Notes under the pieces: model-generated
Seen by the model: the letters and a program-made list of their open reading frames with translations, nothing else
What the model was told of the DNA's origin: nothing
Databases searched by the model: none
From: Clostridia bacterium
GTDB taxonomy: Bacteria; Bacillota; Clostridia; Lutisporales; Lutisporaceae
Direction: 5' to 3'
Assembly: GCA_035628995.1 (NCBI GenBank)
Contig: DASPIR010000026.1
Coordinates: 123,403-187,402 of the forward strand
Length of the DNA stretch: 64,000 nt
Program-made: the position numbers and the translations under genes
In this document: positions 33,842 through 42,472 of the stretch, in pieces
Layout: every line of letters starts with the position of its first letter
Position numbering within the stretch: the first letter of the stretch is position 1

Positions 33842-34895
33842 GGCTGACGGTTATGGACATGGAGCAAAAAAAATAGCACAAACCCTTTTGGACAATGGTG
33901 CAGACAGGTTTGCAATTGCTGTGCTTGATGAGGGCATAGAGCTTCGCAGGGCAGGCTTTAAAGTGCCTATACTTATATTAGGCTATACTAATGGGGAAAG
34001 GGCAGAGGAAGTAATATACAACGACTTGGAGCAGGCTGTTTATTCCTGGGAGCTTGCAGAAGCACTGTCCAAGGAGGCTGGGAAACAGGGCAAGACAGCA
34101 AAGATTCATATTAAAGTTGATACAGGAATGGGAAGAATAGGCTTGCAGCCTGACAAGGATTCGGTGCAGCTTATAAAGAAAATCAGTCAATTGCCTAATG
34201 TTGTTGTAGAAGGGATATTTACGCATTTTGCAGTAGCTGATGCTGTAGACAAAGCATATACAGAGGAGCAGTATAAAAAATTCAACTGGATATGTGACCA
34301 GCTTGAGAAGGAGAATGTTAAAATAAATGTCAGACACTGCGGAAACAGTGCCACAATAATAGATTTGCCGGACATGCATTTGAATATGGTCAGGGCAGGT
34401 ATTGTGCTCTACGGTTTGAAACCTTCAGATGAGGTCATGCTTGATAAGCTGGAGCTTAGGCAGGTCATGTCCTTGAAGGTCAGAATTAGTCATGTTAAGG
34501 AAATAGAAGCGGGACAGAGCGTAAGCTATGGAAGAAAGTTCATCGCCGGAAAAAAGAGCAGAATTGCATCACTGCCAATCGGTTACGCGGATGGCTATAC
34601 AAGAATGCTTTCAGGAAAAGCAGAAGCTTTGGTAAAAGGCAGAAAAGTGCCTGTAGTCGGAAGAATATGCATGGATCAATGCATGATTGATGTTACTGGC
34701 ATGGATGATGTAAAAGTAGGCGATGAAGTAGTGCTTTTTGGAAAACAAGATGGAAACTTCATCCATATAGATGAATTGGCTGAAAAGCTTGGCACTATAA
34801 ACTATGAAATAGTGTGCATGATAAACAAGAGAGTTCCAAGGATTTACATCAAGGACGGAAAAATAGTTGATGTGCAGAACTATATCATAGGTTAG
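33720..34895 (+). CDS. alr: Alanine racemase
   Basis: Alr interconverts L- and D-alanine for peptidoglycan. The 391-residue PLP enzyme has the cofactor Lys41 in AVIKADGYGHGA, VDTGMGRIGL near 138, HCGNSATI near 207 and the second catalytic Tyr in SYGRKFIAGKKSRIASLPIG near 270. The start matches homologues (RAAWAEVDLDALAHN). AGGAGA lies 10 bp upstream. The first 122 bp overlap the gerS-like gene in another frame, far longer than usual overlaps. Alanine racemase beside a germination gene may link to alanine-controlled germination. Confidence 0.95.
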   Translation: MYDLKKIRAAWAEVDLDALAHNMREVRRLAQKGALVTAVIKADGYGHGAKKIAQTLLDNGADRFAIAVLDEGIELRRAGFKVPILILGYTNGERAEEVIYNDLEQAVYSWELAEALSKEAGKQGKTAKIHIKVDTGMGRIGLQPDKDSVQLIKKISQLPNVVVEGIFTHFAVADAVDKAYTEEQYKKFNWICDQLEKENVKINVRHCGNSATIIDLPDMHLNMVRAGIVLYGLKPSDEVMLDKLELRQVMSLKVRISHVKEIEAGQSVSYGRKFIAGKKSRIASLPIGYADGYTRMLSGKAEALVKGRKVPVVGRICMDQCMIDVTGMDDVKVGDEVVLFGKQDGNFIHIDELAEKLGTINYEIVCMINKRVPRIYIKDGKIVDVQNYIIG

Positions 34896-35053
34896 ATGCA
34901 CGCATAGTTGGATAAGCTGTTGCCATATATTACACGTAGGCACAATATAAGAATTGGTATATAATATTGTATATGCGGTTAGTATAATCATATATGGTAC
35001 AAATGTGCATTTCCGACACATAATTTGACATACTCTGCTCATACATATTATTG

Positions 35054-35151
35054 ATTATACAGAATGTGAAAAAGAGAACTTTTTCACACGTCTGTTACCT
35101 TAATATACATTGCGGAAATCTGAATTAGTCCTTGTAAGTTTTTTCCGCAAT
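35054..35151 (+). repeat. Two-hairpin repeat, copy 1
   Basis: Hairpin A is TGTGAAAAAG/CTTTTTCACA (35065-35074 and 35079-35088) with loop AGAA. Hairpin B is ATTGCGGAAA/TTTCCGCAAT (35109-35118 and 35142-35151). The whole block aligns with 62152-62248. It lies between alr and ndoAI, in the probable 5' leader of the toxin-antitoxin pair. Confidence 0.7.
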
Positions 35152-35188
35152 TATTATAAGGTCTTGAAAGAACTTAGGAGGTGCTAGT

Positions 35189-35464
35189 GTGGCTGACTTG
35201 AAGAAGATTGCTGTTTGCATTCCGGATACACTTTTAAAAGAAATAGATGACATGGTATGTCATGAGTGCATAAATAGAAGTGAATTCATCAGAAACGCTA
35301 TGCGTTTTTATATAACTGAGATAAAAAGGACTACAATAATAGAAAAAATGAAAAGTGGATATCTGGAGATGTCTGAGATAAACATTACACTAGCAGAAAT
35401 AGGTCTTACAGCAGATAACGAGACAATAATGGGATATGAAACAAGGCTTGCGGAGTGTGAATAA
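35189..35464 (+). CDS. ndoAI: Antitoxin EndoAI (MazE-like, ribbon-helix-helix)
   Basis: The 91-residue protein has an N-terminal ribbon-helix-helix DNA-binding fold ([31 protein letters not shown]) and a C-terminal toxin-binding tail. It neutralises the EndoA/MazF RNase and probably represses its own operon. AGGAGGTG precedes the GTG start. Position between alr and the toxin gene is the standard Bacillota arrangement. A possible promoter is TTGACA at 35025 with TATTAT about 15 bp on. Confidence 0.9.
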   Translation: MADLKKIAVCIPDTLLKEIDDMVCHECINRSEFIRNAMRFYITEIKRTTIIEKMKSGYLEMSEINITLAEIGLTADNETIMGYETRLAECE

Positions 35465-35465
35465 T

Positions 35466-35828
35466 GTGGTTGTAAAAAGAGGGGACATTTTCTATGGCGA
35501 TTTAAGTCCGGTTATAGGATCGGAGCAAGGCGGCGTAAGACCCGTGCTGGTCATACAAAATGATATAGGAAACAAATATAGTCCCACTGTTATTGTTGCT
35601 GCAATAACCTCGCAGATAAATAAGGCGAAGCTGCCTACGCATGTTGAGCTGGCTGCTGAGAGCTACGGCATAAAGAAGGACTCTGTCATATTATTGGAAC
35701 AAATAAGGACAATAGATAAGAAAAGGCTGAAGGAAAAAATCGGTCACTTATCTGATGAGCTTATGAAGCAGGTAGATGTTGCACTGCAGATAAGCTTCGG
35801 GCTGATCGAATATACCGCGGGTACATAG
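35466..35828 (+). CDS. ndoA: Endoribonuclease toxin EndoA (MazF)
   Basis: MazF-type RNase cleaves mRNA at short sequences. The 120-residue protein begins [20 protein letters not shown] (about residues 2-21), followed by [23 protein letters not shown] and [12 protein letters not shown], with the catalytic Arg and Thr in the expected places. GTG 35466 fits homologues and follows GGAG at 35452-35455; upstream in-frame codons from 35436 would lie inside the antitoxin gene. It starts 1 bp after the antitoxin stop. A strong terminator follows. Confidence 0.93.
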   Translation: MVVKRGDIFYGDLSPVIGSEQGGVRPVLVIQNDIGNKYSPTVIVAAITSQINKAKLPTHVELAAESYGIKKDSVILLEQIRTIDKKRLKEKIGHLSDELMKQVDVALQISFGLIEYTAGT

Positions 35829-35862
35829 TACGTAAAGTACATAATATATATATTATACATAT

Positions 35863-35893
35863 AAGCTGGGATGCGCTGCATCCCAGCTTTTTT
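35863..35893 (+). terminator. Intrinsic terminator after ndoA
   Basis: AAGCTGGGATGC pairs with GCATCCCAGCTT around GCT and is followed by TTTT. Confidence 0.92.
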
Positions 35894-35913
35894 AACGCTA
35901 CTTTTTAATATTT

Positions 35914-36199
35914 CAGCTTCATGACTTTCCCTAATAGGTTATTTTATTAATTCTCTAGTTGAGTGTTTTCTCTTAGTTTCTTTAACCTTATTATCAATAA
36001 ATGAACTTCAATGTAATAACCATCAAGCTTATGAGATAAGTGCCAGGGAAAGCTCCGAAGAACTCCATATCAAAAAAATAAAACTAACGATTCGAAAATA
36101 CAAGGCTCAAAAATTCGTTCTATGGGACTTGTTTATATCAGGTAAATATTTACATTACGGACACCTTCTGGTAGAATTTATACAGAAGGTGTATTTTTT
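35914..36199 (+). promoter_or_regulatory. Candidate structured leader RNA ending in a terminator
   Basis: CTTC and CTTTCCCT (35917-35932) can pair with AGGGAAAG and GAAG (36045-36060) across a symmetric 4/4 internal loop. Inside, GGTTATT (35937-35943) pairs with AATAACC (36015-36021). A terminator follows at 36161-36199 (ACACCTTCTG/CAGAAGGTGT then ATTTTTT), 40 bp before the next gene. The layout is that of a riboswitch or attenuated leader, but it matches no class I know. Confidence 0.4.
36161..36199 (+). terminator. Terminator hairpin just upstream of the repeat-protein gene
   Basis: A perfect 10-bp stem with a 12-base loop and a six-T run lies 40 bp before ATG 36240, between promoter and gene. 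Confidence 0.75.
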
Positions 36200-36239
36200 C
36201 GACAAATACCACTGTACCAAACTCTTAGGAGGGTTTTTT

Positions 36240-38840
36240 ATGCATAGAAAAATAGTGTTTTTAATACTACTGATATTATCTCTGAATATGTTAAACGTAT
36301 ATGCCATTGATAACAGTACTGATGGCAAGATCGGATACAAGGACGATATTGTATGGGACAGGAAACTTAATCTTGCTGCCGATACGCTATATTCCATTAC
36401 CTATGGCAATGGTACTTATATTGCAGTTGGGGAAGCAGGGCTGATAAAGTTCTCCAAGGATGGTTCGGATTGGACGACCCTTGTATCCGGAACGGATAGC
36501 AATCTTTACAGCGTGGCATGGGGTGGAGAAAGGTTTGTTGCTGTTGGGGACAACGGTACGATTGTTACCTCCAAGGATGGGCTAAAGTGGGAGAAAAGGT
36601 ACTCGAAAAAATATATAAGATTGAGATGTGTAACTTGGGGAAACGAAGAATTCATTGTCGGGGGCGACAATGGCACTGTCATGGTTTCAAAAGATGCTGG
36701 TATTTGGAAAGAATACTCTTTGAAAACAGATAGTCGTATAAATGGGATAGCCTGGAATAGCAAAGCTTATATTGCTGTGGGCAGCTTCGGAGCAGTTTTT
36801 TCATCTGCCGATGGAGCAAAATGGAATGAAGAGCTTTCTAATGTAACGAGAGAACTCTATGATGTTGCATGGAATGGGCAAGTGTTTGTAGCTGTTGGTG
36901 CAAATAAGAAGGAGTCAATTGCAATTTCTGCTGATGGAAAGAAATGGACAAGTATTAATACAGGGTCAAGCCACATTTTCAGGTCGATTGTCTGGGATGG
37001 GAAAAGGTTCCTCTCTGTTGGAGAGAGCAACATATTTGAATCAGCTGGCGGCCTGAAGTGGACAGAGATAAACCCGGATACGAAACCGCAGGGGTTATAT
37101 GATATAGTGTACAACGGTATTGATTATATTACAGTTGGAGAAGACGGAACACTCGGTATTTCAAAGGACGGCACAGCATGGACAATGAATAGTGTTCAGC
37201 AGGAAAAGGATTATACTGCTGTGGTGTGGAATGGCAGGCAGTATATTGCATTCCCGTTCATAGGGGATGGATTCTTGAAATCTCCTGACGGAAATATGTG
37301 GATTGATGTAAACACTGGAAGTGTGCATGTTTTTTTCGATATATTATGGGATGGAAAGAAGTATATCGCTGTTGGACAGAGTGGAGGCGTATACACCTCG
37401 GAGGACGGCGGCAGTTGGACCAGACAGGGAACCGATGCAAAATGGGATTTAAGAGGTATTTCATATAACGGTAAGGTTTATGTGACTGTCGGGGATGATG
37501 GAATGATACTAATATCAACGGATGGGATAAAATGGAGTACTGTTCATAAAGAGCCGGGGACAGAGTACAGGAGTATAACTTGGGGAAACGGCATGTTTGT
37601 GATTGGGGGCAGCAATGGAACTATGCTTACGTCAACAGACGGACGGGTATGGACTCAAAGGCACACTGAAGAGAACTATTATCCGAATACTGTTGTATGG
37701 AACGGCAAGCAATTCATAACCGGCGGAAACTACGGGAAAATGCTGATTTCAAGTGATGGTCTGAAATGGGAATCGATTATAGCGGGAGGCGTTAATATAG
37801 TAACCTCCATAGCATGGAACGGGAATAAGTATGTGGCGGTCGGAGAAATGGGACTGGTCATGGTTTCCTTTGACGGGAGGAACTGGTTTAAGGGAGAGCG
37901 GCCTACCGGGAATCATTTGAGCAGTATTCTCTGGGATGGAAAACGTTATATCGTTGTAGGCAGTGACGGAACGATAATGATAGGTAGAGATAGGAACAGC
38001 GATACCAGGCCAAGTTCAGAAAAGTACTTGATTGATTATGAAAAAAAGGATATATGGGGAATCCCTGCTGGTACATCTATCAACGAACTGATGTCCGGTA
38101 TCAGGCTTCCTGAGGGTGCAAGGTATGAACTCGATTTGAGGGATATATGGCCAATAATCTTTGATGATAAATTGCTTGAAGGTATGATACTGCGTATTGT
38201 CGCAGAGGAAGATTCTACTGCTGAATACAGGCTGCATGTTGAAAAGAATTCTGATGCGGCATTAAAATCAACGGTGTATACTGTGAATGAAAAAGACATG
38301 ACTATCAGCGGAGTAGCTGAAAATACTCATGTAAAGAACTTTATGAAAAATACTCGCGTTCCTGTGAATTCTACAGTAAAAATACTACAAGGGGCTGCCT
38401 CGATTTCTGAAAGTAATGGTTATATCTCCAAAGACACAAAGATTAGTATTATCGCAGAAGATGGACTGATTTCAAAGGTTTATACTATAAAAACACAGCC
38501 TGTAATTATTAAAGCTAATGGCAAGGCAATTAAGCTGATTGATGCCCCTGCAGTTATCAACAACAAAATATTCGTGTCAGCAGAGTCCTTTGCCAAGGCC
38601 GTTGGAGCAAGCTGCATATATGACAAGGCCAGAAAGCAGGCAACAATAACAAAAGGGAATATTAACATCGTGTTTAACAATGGCTCTCCCAATGCCGTTA
38701 TGAATAGACGAAATATGAGTATAGGCGAGGTACCTGTGACTATTAATAATAAGATATTCATACCGGCAGGTTTTGCTCTTGAAATATTCGGGTATCAATA
38801 CAAATACGAATGCATTTCAAGCACTGAGAAATTTGAATAA
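36240..38840 (+). CDS. Secreted beta-propeller-like repeat protein with copper-amine-oxidase N-like domain
   Basis: The 866-residue protein starts with a signal peptide (MHRKIVFLILLILSLNMLNV). About 14 repeats of some 40 residues follow (about 35-590), each like WNGKQYVAVGxxGTIxTSxDGxxWT, resembling BNR or Ycf48-type propeller blades. A middle region (about 595-760) has beta-rich segments, and the end (about 765-866) matches the copper amine oxidase N-terminal domain common in Clostridia wall proteins (AVINNKIFVSAESFAKAVG). ATG 36240 follows TTAGGAGGG; the upstream open frame is noncoding leader. No enzyme residues are evident; a surface-binding role is inferred. Confidence 0.8.
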   Translation: MHRKIVFLILLILSLNMLNVYAIDNSTDGKIGYKDDIVWDRKLNLAADTLYSITYGNGTYIAVGEAGLIKFSKDGSDWTTLVSGTDSNLYSVAWGGERFVAVGDNGTIVTSKDGLKWEKRYSKKYIRLRCVTWGNEEFIVGGDNGTVMVSKDAGIWKEYSLKTDSRINGIAWNSKAYIAVGSFGAVFSSADGAKWNEELSNVTRELYDVAWNGQVFVAVGANKKESIAISADGKKWTSINTGSSHIFRSIVWDGKRFLSVGESNIFESAGGLKWTEINPDTKPQGLYDIVYNGIDYITVGEDGTLGISKDGTAWTMNSVQQEKDYTAVVWNGRQYIAFPFIGDGFLKSPDGNMWIDVNTGSVHVFFDILWDGKKYIAVGQSGGVYTSEDGGSWTRQGTDAKWDLRGISYNGKVYVTVGDDGMILISTDGIKWSTVHKEPGTEYRSITWGNGMFVIGGSNGTMLTSTDGRVWTQRHTEENYYPNTVVWNGKQFITGGNYGKMLISSDGLKWESIIAGGVNIVTSIAWNGNKYVAVGEMGLVMVSFDGRNWFKGERPTGNHLSSILWDGKRYIVVGSDGTIMIGRDRNSDTRPSSEKYLIDYEKKDIWGIPAGTSINELMSGIRLPEGARYELDLRDIWPIIFDDKLLEGMILRIVAEEDSTAEYRLHVEKNSDAALKSTVYTVNEKDMTISGVAENTHVKNFMKNTRVPVNSTVKILQGAASISESNGYISKDTKISIIAEDGLISKVYTIKTQPVIIKANGKAIKLIDAPAVINNKIFVSAESFAKAVGASCIYDKARKQATITKGNINIVFNNGSPNAVMNRRNMSIGEVPVTINNKIFIPAGFALEIFGYQYKYECISSTEKFE

Positions 38841-38842
38841 AT

Positions 38843-38889
38843 AAGTGTCAGGCATCGAACAAAATAGGTCCGTTGCCTGACACTTGAAA
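38843..38889. terminator. Bidirectional terminator between convergent genes
   Basis: AAGTGTCAGGCA pairs with TGCCTGACACTT (12 bp) with a 19-base loop; A and T runs flank both sides. Confidence 0.65.
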
Positions 38890-38897
38890 TTTTATGG

Positions 38898-39449
38898 CTA
38901 ATCTTTCAGTTTCATGGCTTCATCAGGAACCTTAGATAGGAAATTAATATATCTTGCCATGGAGAATAGGTAATCAGACAACCGATTTATGTACTGGTAG
39001 TCAAGGTTGTATTCTTTATTTTCCATAAACCTTACAAATACTCTTTCTGTCCTTCTTGCAACACTTCTTACTACGTGGCAGTAAGTTGCTGCTTCACTGC
39101 CGCTGTAATAGATAAAGCTCTCCAAAGGGCCAACGGATTTTTCCATAATATCTATGCTGTTCTCCAGGTATTCTATGTCTGCATTTTTTATATGATGCTG
39201 GCTAAAGTTGGAGGACACATCGCCTCCGATTCTGAATAATGCATACTGGATGTCCCTTAGGCCGTCATCTAAATCTATCGCAGATCTGTTATAGGTGGTA
39301 TTCTTCAATAATGACCTTAAATAGCCCACCCCTGCATTTATTTCATCAATAGAGCCTTGCAGCTCGATTTTTATATCTCCCTTTGATACTCTCTGCCCGA
39401 GCACATCTGATGTAGTACCCTTGTCTCCTGTTTTCGTATAGATTTTCAA
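38898..39449 (-). CDS. Cob(I)alamin adenosyltransferase, PduO type
   Basis: This 183-residue enzyme attaches the adenosyl group of ATP to cob(I)alamin. The PduO/MMAB signatures are KIYTKTGDKGTTSDVLGQRV at the N-terminus (P-loop-like TGDKGTT), LQGSIDEINAGVGYLRS near 30 and VARRTERVFVRF near 128. AAAGGAGGTGC lies before the ATG, and a TATAAT is just upstream. I found no cobalamin riboswitch in its leader. No other B12 genes are adjacent. Confidence 0.92.
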   Translation of the reverse strand: MKIYTKTGDKGTTSDVLGQRVSKGDIKIELQGSIDEINAGVGYLRSLLKNTTYNRSAIDLDDGLRDIQYALFRIGGDVSSNFSQHHIKNADIEYLENSIDIMEKSVGPLESFIYYSGSEAATYCHVVRSVARRTERVFVRFMENKEYNLDYQYINRLSDYLFSMARYINFLSKVPDEAMKLKD

Positions 39450-39507
39450 TAAATTGCACCTCCTTTAAAGTGATAATACTATTATAATACTTTATGGTTG
39501 AATGCTT

Positions 39508-39628
39508 CAATAAAAGCCTTTTTTATAACGAATAGGAAAGTATGATTTCATTAGTGTACCACTTTCCGTAAATGAGTTTCATAAAAGGCTTCCTTAAGTG
39601 TGAAATATTCCAATAAAAGCCTTTTTTA
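39508..39628. repeat. 18-bp direct repeats flanking an imperfect palindrome
   Basis: CAATAAAAGCCTTTTTTA occurs at 39508-39525 and again at 39611-39628. Between them AAGCCTTTT (39514-39522) pairs with AAAAGGCTT (39583-39591) and GGAAAGT (39535-39541) with ACTTTCC (39561-39567). Confidence 0.6.
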
Positions 39629-39729
39629 CAAATTTGTAATATTTACAGGAGTTTTGCGATATTTGGCGAAATATATACATATCAGAAAATGTTGTCCATT
39701 AATGTATGATATTGAAGAGGAGAATTGGG

Positions 39730-40311
39730 ATGGTAAACAGTAAAAGTCGCAAAACAGGTATCGCAGTATTAATTGCAGTTATCCTGGTGCTTTCTGCGGT
39801 AATTTTCAGCGCTGCAGATGGAGTAACCCCAGGCTCAGACCAGGATCCCATAGTCACACAGAGCTACGTGGAACAGAAATCAGAGCAGATTAAATATTAC
39901 ATAGACAGTTTGATCGCTAAGACAAATGAGGATAATGCAGCGCAAAGTCAGGAGATAGCGAAGCTCAAGACTGAGCTGGAGCTTAAGAATCAGGAGATAG
40001 CAAAGCTGAGGGAAGATATGCAGAACGCTCCTGCAGGTGGAGCCGCCAGGTTCGAAGTAGTGGAGATGCAAAAGAATCAAATCCTTATAGCAGGGGAAGG
40101 TGCAGAAATAATACCCAGAACAGGTAAGTTTTCTGGGGTATACGGAGCTAACGGAGGGCTTTCTGATATCACATCCGCAAAGGACCTGAAGAATGGCGAG
40201 GCAATAGTAAACAATCATATGCTTATAGCTTCAAGGGGAGACGGCAGAGGGGTGAAAGCCATAGCTGACAAGTCCTTCCTTATAATCAAAGGTACATATA
40301 CGTTAAAGTAG
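39730..40311 (+). CDS. Membrane-anchored coiled-coil protein of unknown function
   Basis: The 193-residue product has an N-terminal membrane anchor or signal (about 11-30, TGIAVLIAVILVLSAVIFS), a coiled coil (about 48-100 with LKTELELKNQEIAKLREDM) and a C-terminal beta-rich domain (about 110-193, FEVVEMQKNQILIAGEGAEI...FLIIKGTYTLK). I do not recognise the family beyond its Clostridia-like look. ATG 39730 is chosen because GAGGAG lies 7 bp upstream; ATG 39706 lacks a site. Single gene with a terminator downstream. Confidence 0.65.
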   Translation: MVNSKSRKTGIAVLIAVILVLSAVIFSAADGVTPGSDQDPIVTQSYVEQKSEQIKYYIDSLIAKTNEDNAAQSQEIAKLKTELELKNQEIAKLREDMQNAPAGGAARFEVVEMQKNQILIAGEGAEIIPRTGKFSGVYGANGGLSDITSAKDLKNGEAIVNNHMLIASRGDGRGVKAIADKSFLIIKGTYTLK

Positions 40312-40362
40312 GCGATAGGTGCGAGGCAATGGGCAATAGGTTAGGGTATTCCTTTAGGGTAT

Positions 40363-40392
40363 GGTTACGCGTTTCGCGTTTCGAGTTACGCG
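40363..40392. repeat. GC-rich 30-bp repeat, copy 1
   Basis: A block starting GGTTACGCGTTTCGCG matches the reverse complement of 53708-53737 at 28 of 30 positions. The nearby GCGATAGGTGCGAGGCAATG also resembles GCGATGGGCAATGGGC near the other copy, so both belong to a dispersed repeat family. Confidence 0.65.
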
Positions 40393-40409
40393 TGTTAAGA
40401 AAAGTCTTT

Positions 40410-40450
40410 GAAGCTTTACATGGGTTGTTGCTTATGTAAAGCTTTTATTT
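40410..40450 (+). terminator. Intrinsic terminator
   Basis: AAGCTTTACAT pairs with ATGTAAAGCTT around a 12-base loop, then TTATTT. Confidence 0.75.
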
Positions 40451-40569
40451 GTGCAGAAGGCAGATTATATATTTTGAATAATATGGAAATGATACTATAA
40501 TGGGATATTGTTGTGCTATAATTAACTGGAGAATTTTATTACTGCTATACGAGATTGGGAAGTGAAAAT

Positions 40570-41154
40570 ATGAAAAATAGTTTTATACTCAGGACACTGT
40601 TAAATATATATGAGAAGTTTTTGATTTACTATAAAAACAGTGGGTTCTACCGGGTATCGCTCATGATGGGGCAAAGCTTCGGAAAGCTTGCAGCCGGTAG
40701 TGGCATATTGAGGTTTTTTGATAGGGAGTGGAATATAGAGGCCGCGTGGAAGAGAAGTCGTATATTTAGAATTCTCATATTGCCTTTAAGATTGCTAAAA
40801 TATTCTTCGGATAGGCTCTCAACTGGGACAAACAGTACCTTGAAGGAAAGCAGGGCATTAAGAGGAATGCGGGCTTTATTAGAGGACTTGTACAATATTA
40901 ATTCAAGGGTTTACGGACTGCTTTTTCTGACCTTCGCCGTTACCCAAGGACTTTTGAGCCTGGTATTTAATCATGGTGAACTGCTGCTTGATATGAAAGG
41001 CATTGTAAGATTAGTGTTATTCATACTTGGTACAATCATGATTCTCATAAACAGGCCTGTTAAGTCCCTGGTAGAGGGAAGTATGGCAGGTCGTATAGCA
41101 TATGACTTTTTTACAGTTAGGGGATTAAAAAATGGAACAGACGATAAGATATAA
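40570..41154 (+). CDS. Membrane protein of the surface-polysaccharide cluster, unknown function
   Basis: I do not recognise this 194-residue protein. It has a soluble, basic N-terminal two-thirds (about 1-115) and two C-terminal membrane segments (about 118-137 and 145-165, VRLVLFILGTIMILINRPVK). ATG 40570 follows GGGAAGTG. Its 3' end overlaps the O-antigen ligase-like gene by 23 bp, so it is coupled to that gene and probably acts in the same pathway. Confidence 0.6.
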   Translation: MKNSFILRTLLNIYEKFLIYYKNSGFYRVSLMMGQSFGKLAAGSGILRFFDREWNIEAAWKRSRIFRILILPLRLLKYSSDRLSTGTNSTLKESRALRGMRALLEDLYNINSRVYGLLFLTFAVTQGLLSLVFNHGELLLDMKGIVRLVLFILGTIMILINRPVKSLVEGSMAGRIAYDFFTVRGLKNGTDDKI

Positions 41155-42472
41155 AAGCTTTGAAATAACTGCTGTAGCAGCAGGAGTCATATTGGGCATA
41201 CTGGGATATCTGCTGCCTCCAATGGCCTTCGTTGAAGTAGTCGGAGCAATTGGTGGCCTTGTGCTGGTGCTTTGGAGGTATGAGATAGGTGTATTTGCTG
41301 TTGTGGGATTTATCCCCCTTGCCCCGACCATGGCGCTTCTGGGGTTGATTCTGATAACTGCCGTATCCTATGGGATAAGGCTTTTCCGGGATAAGAGCAT
41401 GAAGTTCAATGTTAATAAACTGGATTATTTTGTAGTGCTGTTCGGTATTGTGCTTTTTTATAGCAGCATTACCTCCTATACGCCTAATAATAGTATGTTT
41501 GCGCTGCTGATACATATAGCCTTCATATTGTTTTATTTCATATTGGTGAACACCATCAAGACCAGGCAGCAGCTTTATACTATAGTGGCATTGCTGGTGC
41601 TTTCCACCACTGTCACATCTTTGTATGGACTATATCAATTGAAGACAGTGGGTGCTACATCTGAAGCCTGGGTTGATACAACACTTTTTGAGGATATAAA
41701 GGCTCGTGTAGGCTCCACCTTCGAGAACCCCAATGTGCTTGGAGAGTACTTGGTGATGATAATACCTGTTGCCATAGCCATGCTATGGGGGCAGAAGAGT
41801 TGGCTCTCAAGGCTTTTGACACTGTGTCTGACTGCTATAATGCTTGCTTGTCTTGTTTATACTTATTCGAGAGGCGCTTATATTGGACTGATGTTGGCCG
41901 TTGCCTTATTTGCCGTACTTAGGGACAGGAGATTTGTAATTCTTTGTATCATTGGACTGCTGCTGTTGCCTTTTGTGCTGCCTCCTTCTGTAATAAATAG
42001 GTTTACAAGTATCGGGAACCTTACAGATACATCTTCTTCATACAGGATTTCCGTGTGGCTTGGATCTTTGAAGTTAGCACAGGACTATTGGCCTTCCGGC
42101 ATAGGGCTGGGCTTGGAGCCCTTCAAGCTCATTTATCCCAAATACTCTCTCAATGCTGCATATGCTCATCACTCCCATAATATTTATATACAGCTTCTTA
42201 TCGAGACCGGTATTGCGGGCTTCTTGATGTTTTTTTCCATGATAGTGGTTTACTATAAGACACTGCTTGCGGGCTTCTACAGAACGAAGGACCGCTTTAC
42301 TTCCACCTTCATGATAGCTATAGCCTCCGGTATGGCAGGGTATCTGGCTCAAGGGATGGTTGAAAATATATGGTATAACAACAGGGTGCTTCTGACCTTC
42401 TGGGTCATGCTTGCCTTTGGAATGATAGCTAAAGCCCTTATCACAAAGGATAACGAGGTGGTGGATATATGA
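41132..42472 (+). CDS. O-antigen ligase/polymerase-like membrane protein
   Basis: This 446-residue protein has about eleven membrane segments and the Wzy_C/O-antigen ligase signature in its large extracellular loop: NPNVLGEYLVMIIPV near 205, TYSRGAYIGL near 250 and a conserved His region AAYAHHSHNIYIQLLIETGI near 345. Such proteins join or polymerise sugar chains on lipid carriers. It overlaps the genes on both sides (23 bp and 4 bp), forming a tight unit with a glycosyltransferase. Confidence 0.82.
   Translation: MEQTIRYKSFEITAVAAGVILGILGYLLPPMAFVEVVGAIGGLVLVLWRYEIGVFAVVGFIPLAPTMALLGLILITAVSYGIRLFRDKSMKFNVNKLDYFVVLFGIVLFYSSITSYTPNNSMFALLIHIAFILFYFILVNTIKTRQQLYTIVALLVLSTTVTSLYGLYQLKTVGATSEAWVDTTLFEDIKARVGSTFENPNVLGEYLVMIIPVAIAMLWGQKSWLSRLLTLCLTAIMLACLVYTYSRGAYIGLMLAVALFAVLRDRRFVILCIIGLLLLPFVLPPSVINRFTSIGNLTDTSSSYRISVWLGSLKLAQDYWPSGIGLGLEPFKLIYPKYSLNAAYAHHSHNIYIQLLIETGIAGFLMFFSMIVVYYKTLLAGFYRTKDRFTSTFMIAIASGMAGYLAQGMVENIWYNNRVLLTFWVMLAFGMIAKALITKDNEVVDI

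Noticed and set aside
36129..36239. In-frame extension of the repeat-protein gene upstream of 36240
   Set aside because: It would translate through a terminator hairpin; ATG 36240 has a strong ribosome site and begins a signal peptide.
39450..39600. Possible cobalamin riboswitch before the adenosyltransferase
   Set aside because: No B12-box-like sequence is present; the region holds other repeats.
39508..39628. CRISPR-like repeat array
   Set aside because: Only two direct repeats, palindromic content, no regular spacers and no cas genes.
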